Shown piece after piece: positions 1 to 5,070 of a stretch of DNA of 5,070 nt (position 1 is the stretch's first letter; each line of letters opens with the position of its first letter). The stretch spans positions 1-5,070 of the forward strand of contig CAMYQS010000121.1 in NCBI GenBank assembly GCA_947296835.1. Reading direction: 5' to 3'. Made by a program: the position numbers and the translations under genes. The DNA comes from an uncultured Atopostipes sp. (GTDB taxonomy: Bacteria > Bacillota > Bacilli > Lactobacillales > Carnobacteriaceae_A). The notes beneath the pieces are model-generated. The model was given only the letters and a program-made list of their open reading frames with translations, did not search any database and was not told the DNA's origin.

Positions 1-280
1 GAATGAGGCTGTTAAAGAAATTGGTATGATTGAACGTCAACTACAGTTACTGGTTGATGTAACTGTAAATTATTCGCAAAGTGGTGGCGTTGAGCACTCG
101 CTTCGCCAGGCGAATGTTACGGTGCAAGACGTTTCATATACAGATAATGTGACGTTTCATTGTGTTGTCCCTGTTGAGGATGAGGAAGCGTTTAAGAATG
201 ATATTATTAATTGGACGAGTGATGATGCCGATATCGTTGTTGGGAAGAAAGCTTGGATTGAGGTTGACGTCCCTGAGTAA
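1..280 (+). CDS. YigZ/YvyE (IMPACT) family protein, C-terminal part only
   Basis: This is the 3' end of a gene that begins before the window. The reading frame is open from base 2, gives 92 visible residues and ends in TAA. The fragment starts with NEAVKEIGMIER, followed by a segment resembling the DUF1949 / UPF0029 C-terminal domain of YigZ (E. coli) and YvyE (B. subtilis): a VTVNYSQSGGVEHSLR stretch, then VQDVSYTDNVTFHCVVP, then an acidic helix. Family members are about 210 residues, so the N-terminal IMPACT domain lies upstream and cannot be inspected. The ATG at base 26 is inside the domain and is not the true start. The biochemical role of the family is not settled; the eukaryotic relative IMPACT acts in translational control. 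The gene runs in the same direction as the LCP gene 90 bp downstream, a neighbourhood I recall from B. subtilis (yvyE beside the LCP gene yvhJ/tagV). The assignment rests on remembered family sequence, not on a search. Confidence 0.82.
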   Translation, partial: NEAVKEIGMIERQLQLLVDVTVNYSQSGGVEHSLRQANVTVQDVSYTDNVTFHCVVPVEDEEAFKNDIINWTSDDADIVVGKKAWIEVDVPE

Positions 281-290
281 TACACAAATA

Positions 291-318
291 TGCGTTGCAT
301 TTCAGAGGGTAATATAAT
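291..318 (+). promoter_or_regulatory. Probable sigma-A promoter for the LCP gene (good -10, weak -35)
   Basis: A perfect TATAAT lies at 313-318, about 52 bp before the LCP start codon. The -35 element is unclear. TTGCAT at 295-300 looks right but leaves only 12 bp of spacing. TGCGTT at 291-296 has 16 bp of spacing but matches the consensus poorly. No extended -10 TG is present. Transcription would start near 325. A poor -35 next to a perfect -10 suggests weak or activator-assisted initiation. Read-through from the upstream gene is also possible, because no terminator separates the two genes. Confidence 0.5.
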
Positions 319-336
319 ACACTTGTACTTCTGAAA
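300..336. repeat. Inverted repeat bracketing the -10 box of the LCP gene
   Basis: The left arm TTTCAGAGG (300-308) and right arm CTTCTGAAA (328-336) are inverted copies with 8 of 9 positions matching, separated by 19 bp. The TATAAT box sits inside the spacer and the right arm overlaps the expected start of the transcript. The arrangement fits a two-half-site operator that would block the promoter. As an RNA hairpin it would have a 19-nt loop and no U run, so it is a poor terminator. No regulator is suggested by the window, and chance is a real alternative in A+T-rich DNA. Confidence 0.35.
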
Positions 337-370
337 GTGATAAAAAGCTTAATAAGAATCGAGGTTATAC

Positions 371-1441
371 ATGCGTTCTAAAAAACATGTAAGAAAGAAA
401 AAAGTAAATAAAAGACGAGTTTTCGAAACCATTTTGAGTGTATTTATTTTAACTTCCATTTTGATTGGTGGAGTGACCGGATATTACGGGAGTAAGGTTG
501 TTTCATTCTTAGGTGGAATTAGTGATGATGACAATACAGTGGAGACCCCTGAAGCGATTGAAATTACAAAACAAGTACGAGAAGCTAAGCCTTTCTCGGC
601 ATTAATTTTAGGTGTGGATGTTGAAGATGGAGGCATAAGTCGTAGTGATACGATTATCGTCGCAACAGTTAACCCTCGAACGGAAAGTATGAAGATGGTT
701 TCTATTCCACGCGATACATTGGTTACACTTCCAAATGGAACAATTGAAAAGATGAATGCGGCTTATGCTACGGGTGGCGCTAGACGCGCTCGTGAAATGG
801 TCGGTGAGTTTTTAGATATTGATATTGATTTTTATGCGACGTTAGATTTTAGAGGTTTAATCGAGTTAGTCGATGCCGTTGGTGGAATCACGGTTGATTC
901 GGAATTGGCTTTCGTTGAGAGTAACTATGAGAATCCAAGTGATCCAATCCGTATCGAAAAAGGTATTCAAGATTTGACCGGTGCAGAAGCTCTTGGTTAC
1001 GCGCGGATGCGTAAGAAAGATCCTCGTGGAGACTTTGGTCGCCAGGACCGTCAAAAAGAAGTGATTGCTGAAGTATTGAAAGAATTGGTTTCTTTTAATA
1101 GCATATCGAATTTACCCGGTATATTAAATGCCGTTCAACCATACTTACAAACGAATGCTCGAAGCTCAGATATTTTATCCATTGCAGCGAACTATACAAC
1201 AACATTAAGAAATATCGAACAGTTAACGATTACGGGTGCAGATGACCGCGTATACTTCCCGCATTATGGCCATGACGTTTATGTCTGGGAGCCGTTTTCT
1301 AGTTCGCTAGAAGAGGTTCAATTAGAATTACAAGAGCACTTAGCAGCGGATGACACGACGACACCTGAAATTCGTTCTGCAACAGAAGAAACTCTCGCCT
1401 CTCCTTCAGAGCAAGATGAAGAGACTTCTGATAATCACTAA
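371..1441 (+). CDS. LytR-CpsA-Psr (LCP) family cell-wall glycopolymer ligase
   Basis: Enzymes of this family move undecaprenyl-linked glycopolymers, such as wall teichoic acid or capsule, onto peptidoglycan outside the membrane. The 356-residue protein has a very basic cytoplasmic N-terminus (residues 2-16), one membrane helix (about 18-40) and an extracellular LCP domain (about 76-240). Hallmarks visible are GVD at 81-83, RSDT at 91-94, SIPRD at 111-115, KMNAAY at 127-132, VDAVGGI at 167-173, YARMR at 210-214 and DPRGDFGRQDRQ at 217-228. The conserved Arg and Asp residues that bind the pyrophosphate lipid are present. After residue 325 comes an acidic Thr/Ser/Glu-rich tail that is probably disordered. 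The start is supported by GAGG at 361-364, 6 nt before the ATG. Length is normal for a single-domain LCP protein. Which polymer it transfers cannot be read from the sequence. Possible names include lytR, tagU/tagV or psr, so no symbol is given. Confidence 0.95.
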   Translation: MRSKKHVRKKKVNKRRVFETILSVFILTSILIGGVTGYYGSKVVSFLGGISDDDNTVETPEAIEITKQVREAKPFSALILGVDVEDGGISRSDTIIVATVNPRTESMKMVSIPRDTLVTLPNGTIEKMNAAYATGGARRAREMVGEFLDIDIDFYATLDFRGLIELVDAVGGITVDSELAFVESNYENPSDPIRIEKGIQDLTGAEALGYARMRKKDPRGDFGRQDRQKEVIAEVLKELVSFNSISNLPGILNAVQPYLQTNARSSDILSIAANYTTTLRNIEQLTITGADDRVYFPHYGHDVYVWEPFSSSLEEVQLELQEHLAADDTTTPEIRSATEETLASPSEQDEETSDNH

Positions 1442-1462
1442 TATTAATAAAATACAGTATAC

Positions 1463-1493
1463 AAAGGTTAGGCTCTTAGAGTCTAGCCTTTTT
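1463..1493 (+). terminator. Rho-independent terminator after the LCP gene
   Basis: Bases 1463-1475 pair with 1479-1491 to form a 13-bp stem with two G-U pairs and a TTA loop. The 3' arm ends in a run of five T (1489-1493), of which the first three are in the stem. It starts 22 bp after the LCP stop codon, as expected for termination of the rightward unit. An A run (1463-1465) precedes the stem, so leftward function would be weak. Confidence 0.88.
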
Positions 1494-1540
1494 AAATTGG
1501 GATTTTGAAATCGCATGACTACTTTTGTGTTCTAAAAACT

Positions 1541-1577
1541 AAAAAAAGAAGGTACAGAAATTAATCTGTGCCTTCTT
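1541..1577 (-). terminator. Rho-independent terminator after nagB
   Basis: Bases 1546-1558 pair with 1565-1577 to form a 13-bp stem with one G-U pair and an AATTAA loop. Read leftward, the stem runs into seven U residues (the A run at 1541-1547, of which two are in the stem). It lies 17 bp beyond the nagB stop codon and closes the leftward unit. The sequence to the right of the hairpin on the plus strand is GCTTTT, so it may also act weakly as a second stop for rightward transcripts. Confidence 0.9.
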
Positions 1578-1594
1578 GCTTTTATAATCATTAA

Positions 1595-2308
1595 TTATAG
1601 TTTGCTTGCTGCTGCTTCGTCGATGATAAATACGACATCATCGTGTTTTTGTAGAATACTTGCTGGTACATCTTCAGTGATATCGCCATTTATTGCATTT
1701 GCAATCGCGTCAGCTTTATTTTCACCGTAAGCTAACAATAGAACTTTTTTCGCGCCCATGATTGAGCCTAGCCCCATTGAGTATGCTGTACGAGGTACGT
1801 CATCTACTGAATCAAAGTAAATTTTATTTGATTCAATGGTTGATTCTACTAAATCAACTTTACGCGTTAAACCGTCAAAGTCGCTTCCAGGTTCGTTGAA
1901 ACCTAAGTGAGCGTTTGTTCCGATTCCTAAAATTTGTAGGTCAATCGGATTGTCTTCGATAACTTTGTTGTAACGTGCTGTTTCTTCCTCTTCGTCAGCT
2001 AAACCAGCTGGTACATGTGTTTCCTTAAATGATTTGTGATTGAATAATTGTTCGTTCATAAAGTATGCGTAACTTTGTGGATGATCTGCACCTAAACCGA
2101 TGTATTCATCTAAGTTAATCGCCACAACATCTGAAAAGTCTAAGTCGCTATCTCTTAACTCAGCATACATTGTTTCTGGCGTGCCTCCTGTTGGCAAACC
2201 AATAACTTTTAGACCTTTTTCTAATTCGTTTGCAACCAATTCAGCCGCTTTTTTACCGCCTTCTTGTGCATTTTTTACAACAATAACTTCGATATTATTT
2301 GAACTCAT
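1595..2308 (-). CDS. nagB: Glucosamine-6-phosphate deaminase
   Basis: The enzyme converts glucosamine-6-phosphate to fructose-6-phosphate and ammonia in the cytoplasm, feeding amino sugars into glycolysis. The 237-residue product has the phosphate-binding GLPTGGTP at 37-44, NLDEY at 65-69 (proton-transfer Asp67), the active-site stretch GIGTNAHLGFNEPG at 128-141 with His134 and Glu139, PRTAYSMGLGSIM at 172-184, and GENKADAI at 195-202. The length matches the short Bacillota enzymes (about 235-242 residues), not the 266-residue allosteric E. coli hexamer type. I chose the ATG at 2308 because GGGAGG lies 8 nt upstream and the protein then starts MSSNNIEVIVV, as in the family. An in-frame ATG at 2341 has no ribosome binding site and would add 11 unrelated residues. 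The start overlaps the end of nagA by 14 bp. Asn132, where E. coli has Asp141, is in my recollection normal for the short enzymes; Ala133 in place of the usual Gly is a small deviation. Confidence 0.96.
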   Translation of the reverse strand: MSSNNIEVIVVKNAQEGGKKAAELVANELEKGLKVIGLPTGGTPETMYAELRDSDLDFSDVVAINLDEYIGLGADHPQSYAYFMNEQLFNHKSFKETHVPAGLADEEEETARYNKVIEDNPIDLQILGIGTNAHLGFNEPGSDFDGLTRKVDLVESTIESNKIYFDSVDDVPRTAYSMGLGSIMGAKKVLLLAYGENKADAIANAINGDITEDVPASILQKHDDVVFIIDEAAASKL

Positions 2309-3431
2309 GTATTTTTCCTCCCAATATTGTTTTATGAACATTTAATGTTTCGTCAAGGATGACAATATCTGCATCCAGACCAACTTTTAATTGTCCTTTG
2401 TTTGTTAAACCAAATTCTCGTGCTTGATTTACTGAACTCATTTTAACAGCTTCTTCTATACTACAGCCAGTAAATTCTAAAATATTTTTGAATGCGTCAA
2501 TAAAAGTTAGGACCGATCCGGCTAAAGCACCATTTTCTAGGCGAGCTTGTTTATCTTTAACAAATACTTTTTGACCACCTAATTCACTTTCGCCTTCAGT
2601 TTGACCTTTGCCACGCATTGAATCGGTAATTAGCAGAATATTGTCGGCACCTTTTGTCTTATAAGCTAATTTCACCATCGCTGGTGTAATGTGGAAACCA
2701 TCGACAATCATTTCAGCATAAACATCATCTTCAAGTAAGGCGAAGCCCGCTACTCCAATTTCACGGTGGTGTAAACCGAGTTGACCGTTAAATAAATGCG
2801 TCACATGTGAGACCTTAGAATCCATTAACTGCTCATAAGTTGCGCCAGAGTGACCTGCACTTAGCACAATATTATTCTCAACACAGTAAGTTTCAAAGTC
2901 TGAAACGTCTCCCATTTCAGGTGCATAAGTTACAAGACGTAAATTTCCACCACTAATCTCGTTCCAACGTTTCATTGTTTCAGCATCCGCTTTACGCATA
3001 AATTGCTCGGGTTGTGCCCCTTTATAAGCTGGTGAAACAAAGGGCCCTTCTAAGTGAATACCTTGAATCATTGGGTTGGACTCCGCGGATACAGCGATGC
3101 CTGCTAGTGATTTTTCAATGTTCTCGTCCGATTGTGTCATCGTTGTTGGGAAGTAACTTGTAATTCCTTCTGCCAACATTTTTTTAGTCATGACATTGAT
3201 TAGTTCAGGATTTGCATCCATGTTATCAATGCCGTAACCACCGTGGCTATGCACATCGATAAATCCGGGAACAATTGATTGGCCATTCGCGTCAATCGTT
3301 TCATCCGCTGGGTTCTCTTGATAGTCTGCCATCGAATTAACTTCTAAAATCGTATCTTCAAATCGGATGTAGCCTGATTCAATCGTATCTTCACCTGTAT
3401 AAATTTTAGCATTAATTATTGTTTTTGCCAT
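2295..3431 (-). CDS. nagA: N-acetylglucosamine-6-phosphate deacetylase
   Basis: This metal-dependent amidohydrolase cleaves GlcNAc-6-phosphate to glucosamine-6-phosphate and acetate, supplying NagB. The 378-residue protein shows the family order: a small N-terminal beta domain, the metal-binding PGFIDVHSHGG at 55-65 (His61, His63), HLEGPF at 126-131 (Glu128), SAGHSGA at 191-197 (His194), THLFNGQ at 211-217 (His212), a HHRE segment at 221-224, VDGFH at 243-247, the catalytic Asp in LLITDSM at 266-272 (Asp270), and LAGSVLTF at 303-310. The C-terminal DADIVILD (353-360) rebuilds the beta domain. Length is normal and all expected metal and catalytic residues are present. The start at 3431 is preceded by AGAGGA, which overlaps the nadE stop codon. 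The gap to nadE is 12 bp and the 3' end overlaps nagB, so this is a mid-operon gene. The next step, NagB, is encoded immediately downstream. Confidence 0.96.
   Translation of the reverse strand: MAKTIINAKIYTGEDTIESGYIRFEDTILEVNSMADYQENPADETIDANGQSIVPGFIDVHSHGGYGIDNMDANPELINVMTKKMLAEGITSYFPTTMTQSDENIEKSLAGIAVSAESNPMIQGIHLEGPFVSPAYKGAQPEQFMRKADAETMKRWNEISGGNLRLVTYAPEMGDVSDFETYCVENNIVLSAGHSGATYEQLMDSKVSHVTHLFNGQLGLHHREIGVAGFALLEDDVYAEMIVDGFHITPAMVKLAYKTKGADNILLITDSMRGKGQTEGESELGGQKVFVKDKQARLENGALAGSVLTFIDAFKNILEFTGCSIEEAVKMSSVNQAREFGLTNKGQLKVGLDADIVILDETLNVHKTILGGKIHEFK
2317..2322 (-). promoter_or_regulatory. nagB ribosome binding site, inside the nagA coding region
   Basis: The minus strand reads GGGAGG, 8 nt before the nagB ATG at 2308. 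It decides the nagB start over the upstream ATG at 2341. The same bases encode the Leu-Gly-Gly near the C-terminus of NagA, so the site is constrained in both frames. Ribosomes finishing nagA pass over it, which favours translational coupling. Confidence 0.85.
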
Positions 3432-3439
3432 TTCACGTA

Positions 3440-3445
3440 TCCTCT
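3440..3445 (-). promoter_or_regulatory. nagA ribosome binding site overlapping the nadE stop codon
   Basis: The minus strand reads AGAGGA at 3445-3440. Its first two bases are the last two of the nadE TAG stop (3446-3444), and it lies 8 nt before the nagA ATG. A terminating ribosome would sit on this site, so nagA translation is likely linked to that of nadE. Confidence 0.7.
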
Positions 3446-4274
3446 ACTCTTTCCAAAAATCGTCAAATACCGTAATTGGTGTTCGTCTTTTATGTCTCGA
3501 ATTTATATATAAAGATTCAAGTCGTTCCTTTGCTTTCACTGGAATATCCTTGCCTTCTAAATAATCATCGATATTTTGATAGCTCACGCCTAATTCATCT
3601 TCGTCGCTTAAACCTGGCTTGCCATCTTGTAAATCAGCAGTCGGTATTTTCTTATAGAGTTGTTCGGGTGCGCCCATCTCTTCTAATATGGCAGCCCCTT
3701 GTCGTTTATTCAAACGGAACAATGGCATTAAGTCTGCTGCACCATCACCGAATTTTGTGTAAAAGCCTGTAATTGATTCCGCTGCGTGATCCGTTCCCAA
3801 TACGACACCTTTCGCATCGCCCGCGACCGCAAATTGTGCAATCATACGTTGACGTGCTTTGATGTTTCCTTTATTGAAGTCTGAAATCTCAAAATCTTCG
3901 TTTGTAAACTGTTCAACTAGCGCGTCTACTGCTGATTTGATATTCACGTCAATTATTTTATCTGGTGCTATCCACTCAAAAGCTAAGTCAACATCCGCTT
4001 CATCAAACTGAACGCCATAAGGTAGTCGCATGCCGATAAATTGATACGCTTCATCTTTTGTTTCGTCACGCATTTCTTCCATCGCCATTTGTGCAAGTTT
4101 TCCAAGTAAGGTTGAATCTTGTCCACCTGAAATACCTAATACGAGCGTTTTTAAAAATGGGTGTTTGTATAGATAATCTTTCATGAAATCAATCGTGATT
4201 CGGATTTCATCCTGTACATCAATTGTGGGTTTGACACCCATTTCTTTTATAATTTTTTCCTGTAAAGTGCTCAT
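3444..4274 (-). CDS. nadE: Ammonia-dependent NAD+ synthetase
   Basis: NadE adenylates deamido-NAD with ATP and amidates it with ammonia, the last step of NAD+ synthesis. The 276-residue protein matches the short single-domain form (about 272-275 residues in B. subtilis and E. coli). It has no N-terminal glutaminase domain, so it should depend on free ammonia. Visible motifs are the PP-loop SGGQDS at 49-54, MRLPYGVQFDEADV at 82-95, NIKARQRM at 137-144, GTDHAAESITGFYTKFGDGA at 160-179 (conserved Asp and Glu for ATP/Mg and substrate), PLFRLNKRQ at 184-192 and PTADLQDGKPGLSDEDELG at 211-229. The last of these is the flexible loop over the active site. The conserved HKRRTP is at 261-266. The ATG at 4274 has GAGGAG (4289-4284) 9 nt upstream. 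The gene follows pncB by 44 bp and precedes nagA by 12 bp in the same direction. Its presence beside pncB marks a nicotinate salvage unit. Confidence 0.97.
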   Translation of the reverse strand: MSTLQEKIIKEMGVKPTIDVQDEIRITIDFMKDYLYKHPFLKTLVLGISGGQDSTLLGKLAQMAMEEMRDETKDEAYQFIGMRLPYGVQFDEADVDLAFEWIAPDKIIDVNIKSAVDALVEQFTNEDFEISDFNKGNIKARQRMIAQFAVAGDAKGVVLGTDHAAESITGFYTKFGDGAADLMPLFRLNKRQGAAILEEMGAPEQLYKKIPTADLQDGKPGLSDEDELGVSYQNIDDYLEGKDIPVKAKERLESLYINSRHKRRTPITVFDDFWKE

Positions 4275-4318
4275 AGGTCTATTCTCCTCACTATCCGTTT
4301 CGGGTTATCCTATCTACT

Positions 4319-5070
4319 TTAAGATAATTCTCGGAAATAATTAATTGTTTCAACTTTTGCATCATATAAATCTTGTGATAAATCAACTGGGTATTGCTCT
4401 GGATTCAAGATACGACGGTGCTCTTCATACTGCTCCGCTAATTGTTTTTTCGTATAGGCTTTAATTTCATCTAGTTCAGGTAATTCATAAACTAGTTTAC
4501 CATCCACGAAAATATCTCGTAATAATGGACGTGCAGTGAAGTCAGTTACCGTTTTGTTGATATACGTGTATTGTGGGTGGAACATGAACAATTCATCTAA
4601 TTCATCAGGTCTTTCGTGATCTAATGTAATCAAATCACCTTCTGGCTTTGTGTCGTTATTCGAACGAATACGCCAAACTTGTTTTTTACCTGGTGTTGTA
4701 ATTTTTTCCGCGTTTGCTGTTAATTTTAATGTATGGTGCATTTCAGCATCGGGCCCTTCAACGGAAACAATCTTGTAGACCGCGCCTAAAGCTGGTTGGT
4801 CGTAAGCGGTAATCATCTTCGTTCCTACGCCCCAAACATCAATTTTAGCTCCTTGCATTTTCAAGCTTAAAATCGTGTTCGCATCTAAGTCGTTTGAAGC
4901 AAAGATTTTTGCCTCCGTGTAACCTGCTCGATCTAATAATTCACGTACACGTTTTGATTGGTACGATAAGTCTCCTGAGTCTAAACGGACCCCTAAGAAG
5001 TTTATCTTGTCGCCCATTTCATCCGCTACTCGAATCGCATTTGGCACACCCGATTCAATTGAGTTAATCG
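4319..5070 (-). CDS. pncB: Nicotinate phosphoribosyltransferase, 5' end beyond window
   Basis: The enzyme joins nicotinate and PRPP, with ATP hydrolysis, to give nicotinate mononucleotide, the entry step of the Preiss-Handler salvage route. The window holds 249 C-terminal residues, about half of the roughly 485-residue Bacillota form. The frame stays open to the window edge, where it reads INSIESGVPNAIRVA. The family usually has DTxxSGVPNAI here, so the GTG at 5047 is an internal valine, not a start. In visible-fragment numbering, GVRLDSGDLSYQ is at 26-37, IFASNDLDANTI at 55-66 and GVGTKMITAYDQPALGAVYK at 80-99, covering the phosphate- and ribose-binding part of the barrel. The C-terminal VDLSQDLYDAK ending is typical of this group. 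The phosphorylated histidine expected in an HSW-type motif would lie just outside the window. The gene ends in TAA 44 bp before nadE, its pathway partner; NadD, which acts between them, is not in the window. Confidence 0.95.
   Translation of the reverse strand, partial: INSIESGVPNAIRVADEMGDKINFLGVRLDSGDLSYQSKRVRELLDRAGYTEAKIFASNDLDANTILSLKMQGAKIDVWGVGTKMITAYDQPALGAVYKIVSVEGPDAEMHHTLKLTANAEKITTPGKKQVWRIRSNNDTKPEGDLITLDHERPDELDELFMFHPQYTYINKTVTDFTARPLLRDIFVDGKLVYELPELDEIKAYTKKQLAEQYEEHRRILNPEQYPVDLSQDLYDAKVETINYFRELS

Noticed and set aside
866..1054. Minus-strand open frame of 62 codons inside the LCP gene
   Set aside because: It lies wholly opposite the conserved LCP core, has no family resemblance, and is a shadow of the real frame.
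1506..1519. Catabolite-response (cre)-like sequence TGAAATCGCATGAC
   Set aside because: The left half fits cre but the final CA is not in register. It lies downstream of both genes, between terminators, where CcpA control of these genes is unlikely.
2309..2341. Longer nagB start adding 11 residues
   Set aside because: No ribosome binding site precedes the ATG at 2341, the added residues do not resemble NagB, and GGGAGG sits correctly before the ATG at 2308.
2100..2345. Plus-strand open frame of 81 codons opposite nagB and the end of nagA
   Set aside because: It is antisense to clear nagB/nagA coding sequence, is Ser/Phe-rich as expected for a shadow frame, and has no recognisable motif.
3476..3772. 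Plus-strand open frame of 98 codons opposite nadE
   Set aside because: It is antisense to the conserved C-terminal half of NadE and has no recognisable domain.
4275..4318. Promoter or hairpin between pncB and nadE
   Set aside because: Only a short, weak CCG/CGG stem and no paired -35/-10 are visible. The gap holds little beyond the nadE ribosome binding site.
5045..5047. GTG start for a 242-residue nicotinate phosphoribosyltransferase
   Set aside because: The frame stays open to the window edge with the family sequence SGVPNAI spanning this codon, so the gene is cut by the window and is not a truncated gene.
1..5070. Mobile elements, CRISPR arrays, tRNA/rRNA genes, phage or defence genes
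   Set aside because: I read both strands for long direct or inverted repeats, regularly spaced repeats, transposase motifs and tRNA-like cloverleafs and saw none. The window is almost filled by recognised housekeeping genes.

Overview
This is a low-GC Gram-positive chromosomal segment that looks like ordinary housekeeping sequence. The evidence is strong GGAGG-type ribosome binding sites, A+T-rich intergenic DNA, a LytR-CpsA-Psr (LCP) cell-wall ligase, a short Bacillota-type NagB, and a Bacillota-type nicotinate phosphoribosyltransferase beside an ammonia-dependent NAD synthetase. Protein style and gene content point to Lactobacillales, perhaps a member of the Carnobacteriaceae. That genus-level guess is inference from memory, not a search result.

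Layout: two rightward genes occupy 1-1441. The first is the 3' end of a YigZ/YvyE (IMPACT) family gene. The second is a complete LCP gene, which has its own likely promoter in the 90-bp gap before it. Four leftward genes occupy 1595-5070, read from right to left: pncB (5' end cut off by the window edge), nadE, nagA and nagB. The two convergent groups are separated by 153 bp that holds two separate rho-independent hairpins, one serving each direction.

The leftward genes look like one transcription unit. Gaps are 44 bp (pncB-nadE) and 12 bp (nadE-nagA), and nagA and nagB overlap by 14 bp. There is no convincing internal promoter or terminator, and the strong hairpin with a U tract follows nagB. 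PncB makes nicotinate mononucleotide. NadD, which is not in this window, would convert that to deamido-NAD, and NadE amidates it to NAD+ using free ammonia. NagA deacetylates GlcNAc-6-phosphate, and NagB converts the product to fructose-6-phosphate plus ammonia. The unit therefore joins pyridine-nucleotide salvage to amino-sugar (cell-wall or chitin-derived) catabolism. The ammonia released by NagB is chemically a substrate of NadE, but any functional coupling is speculation.

I found no mobile element, CRISPR array, RNA gene, phage feature or clearly new system. The items most worth a second look are the NAD/amino-sugar gene linkage, the embedded translation start of nagB, and an inverted repeat that brackets the -10 box of the LCP gene.
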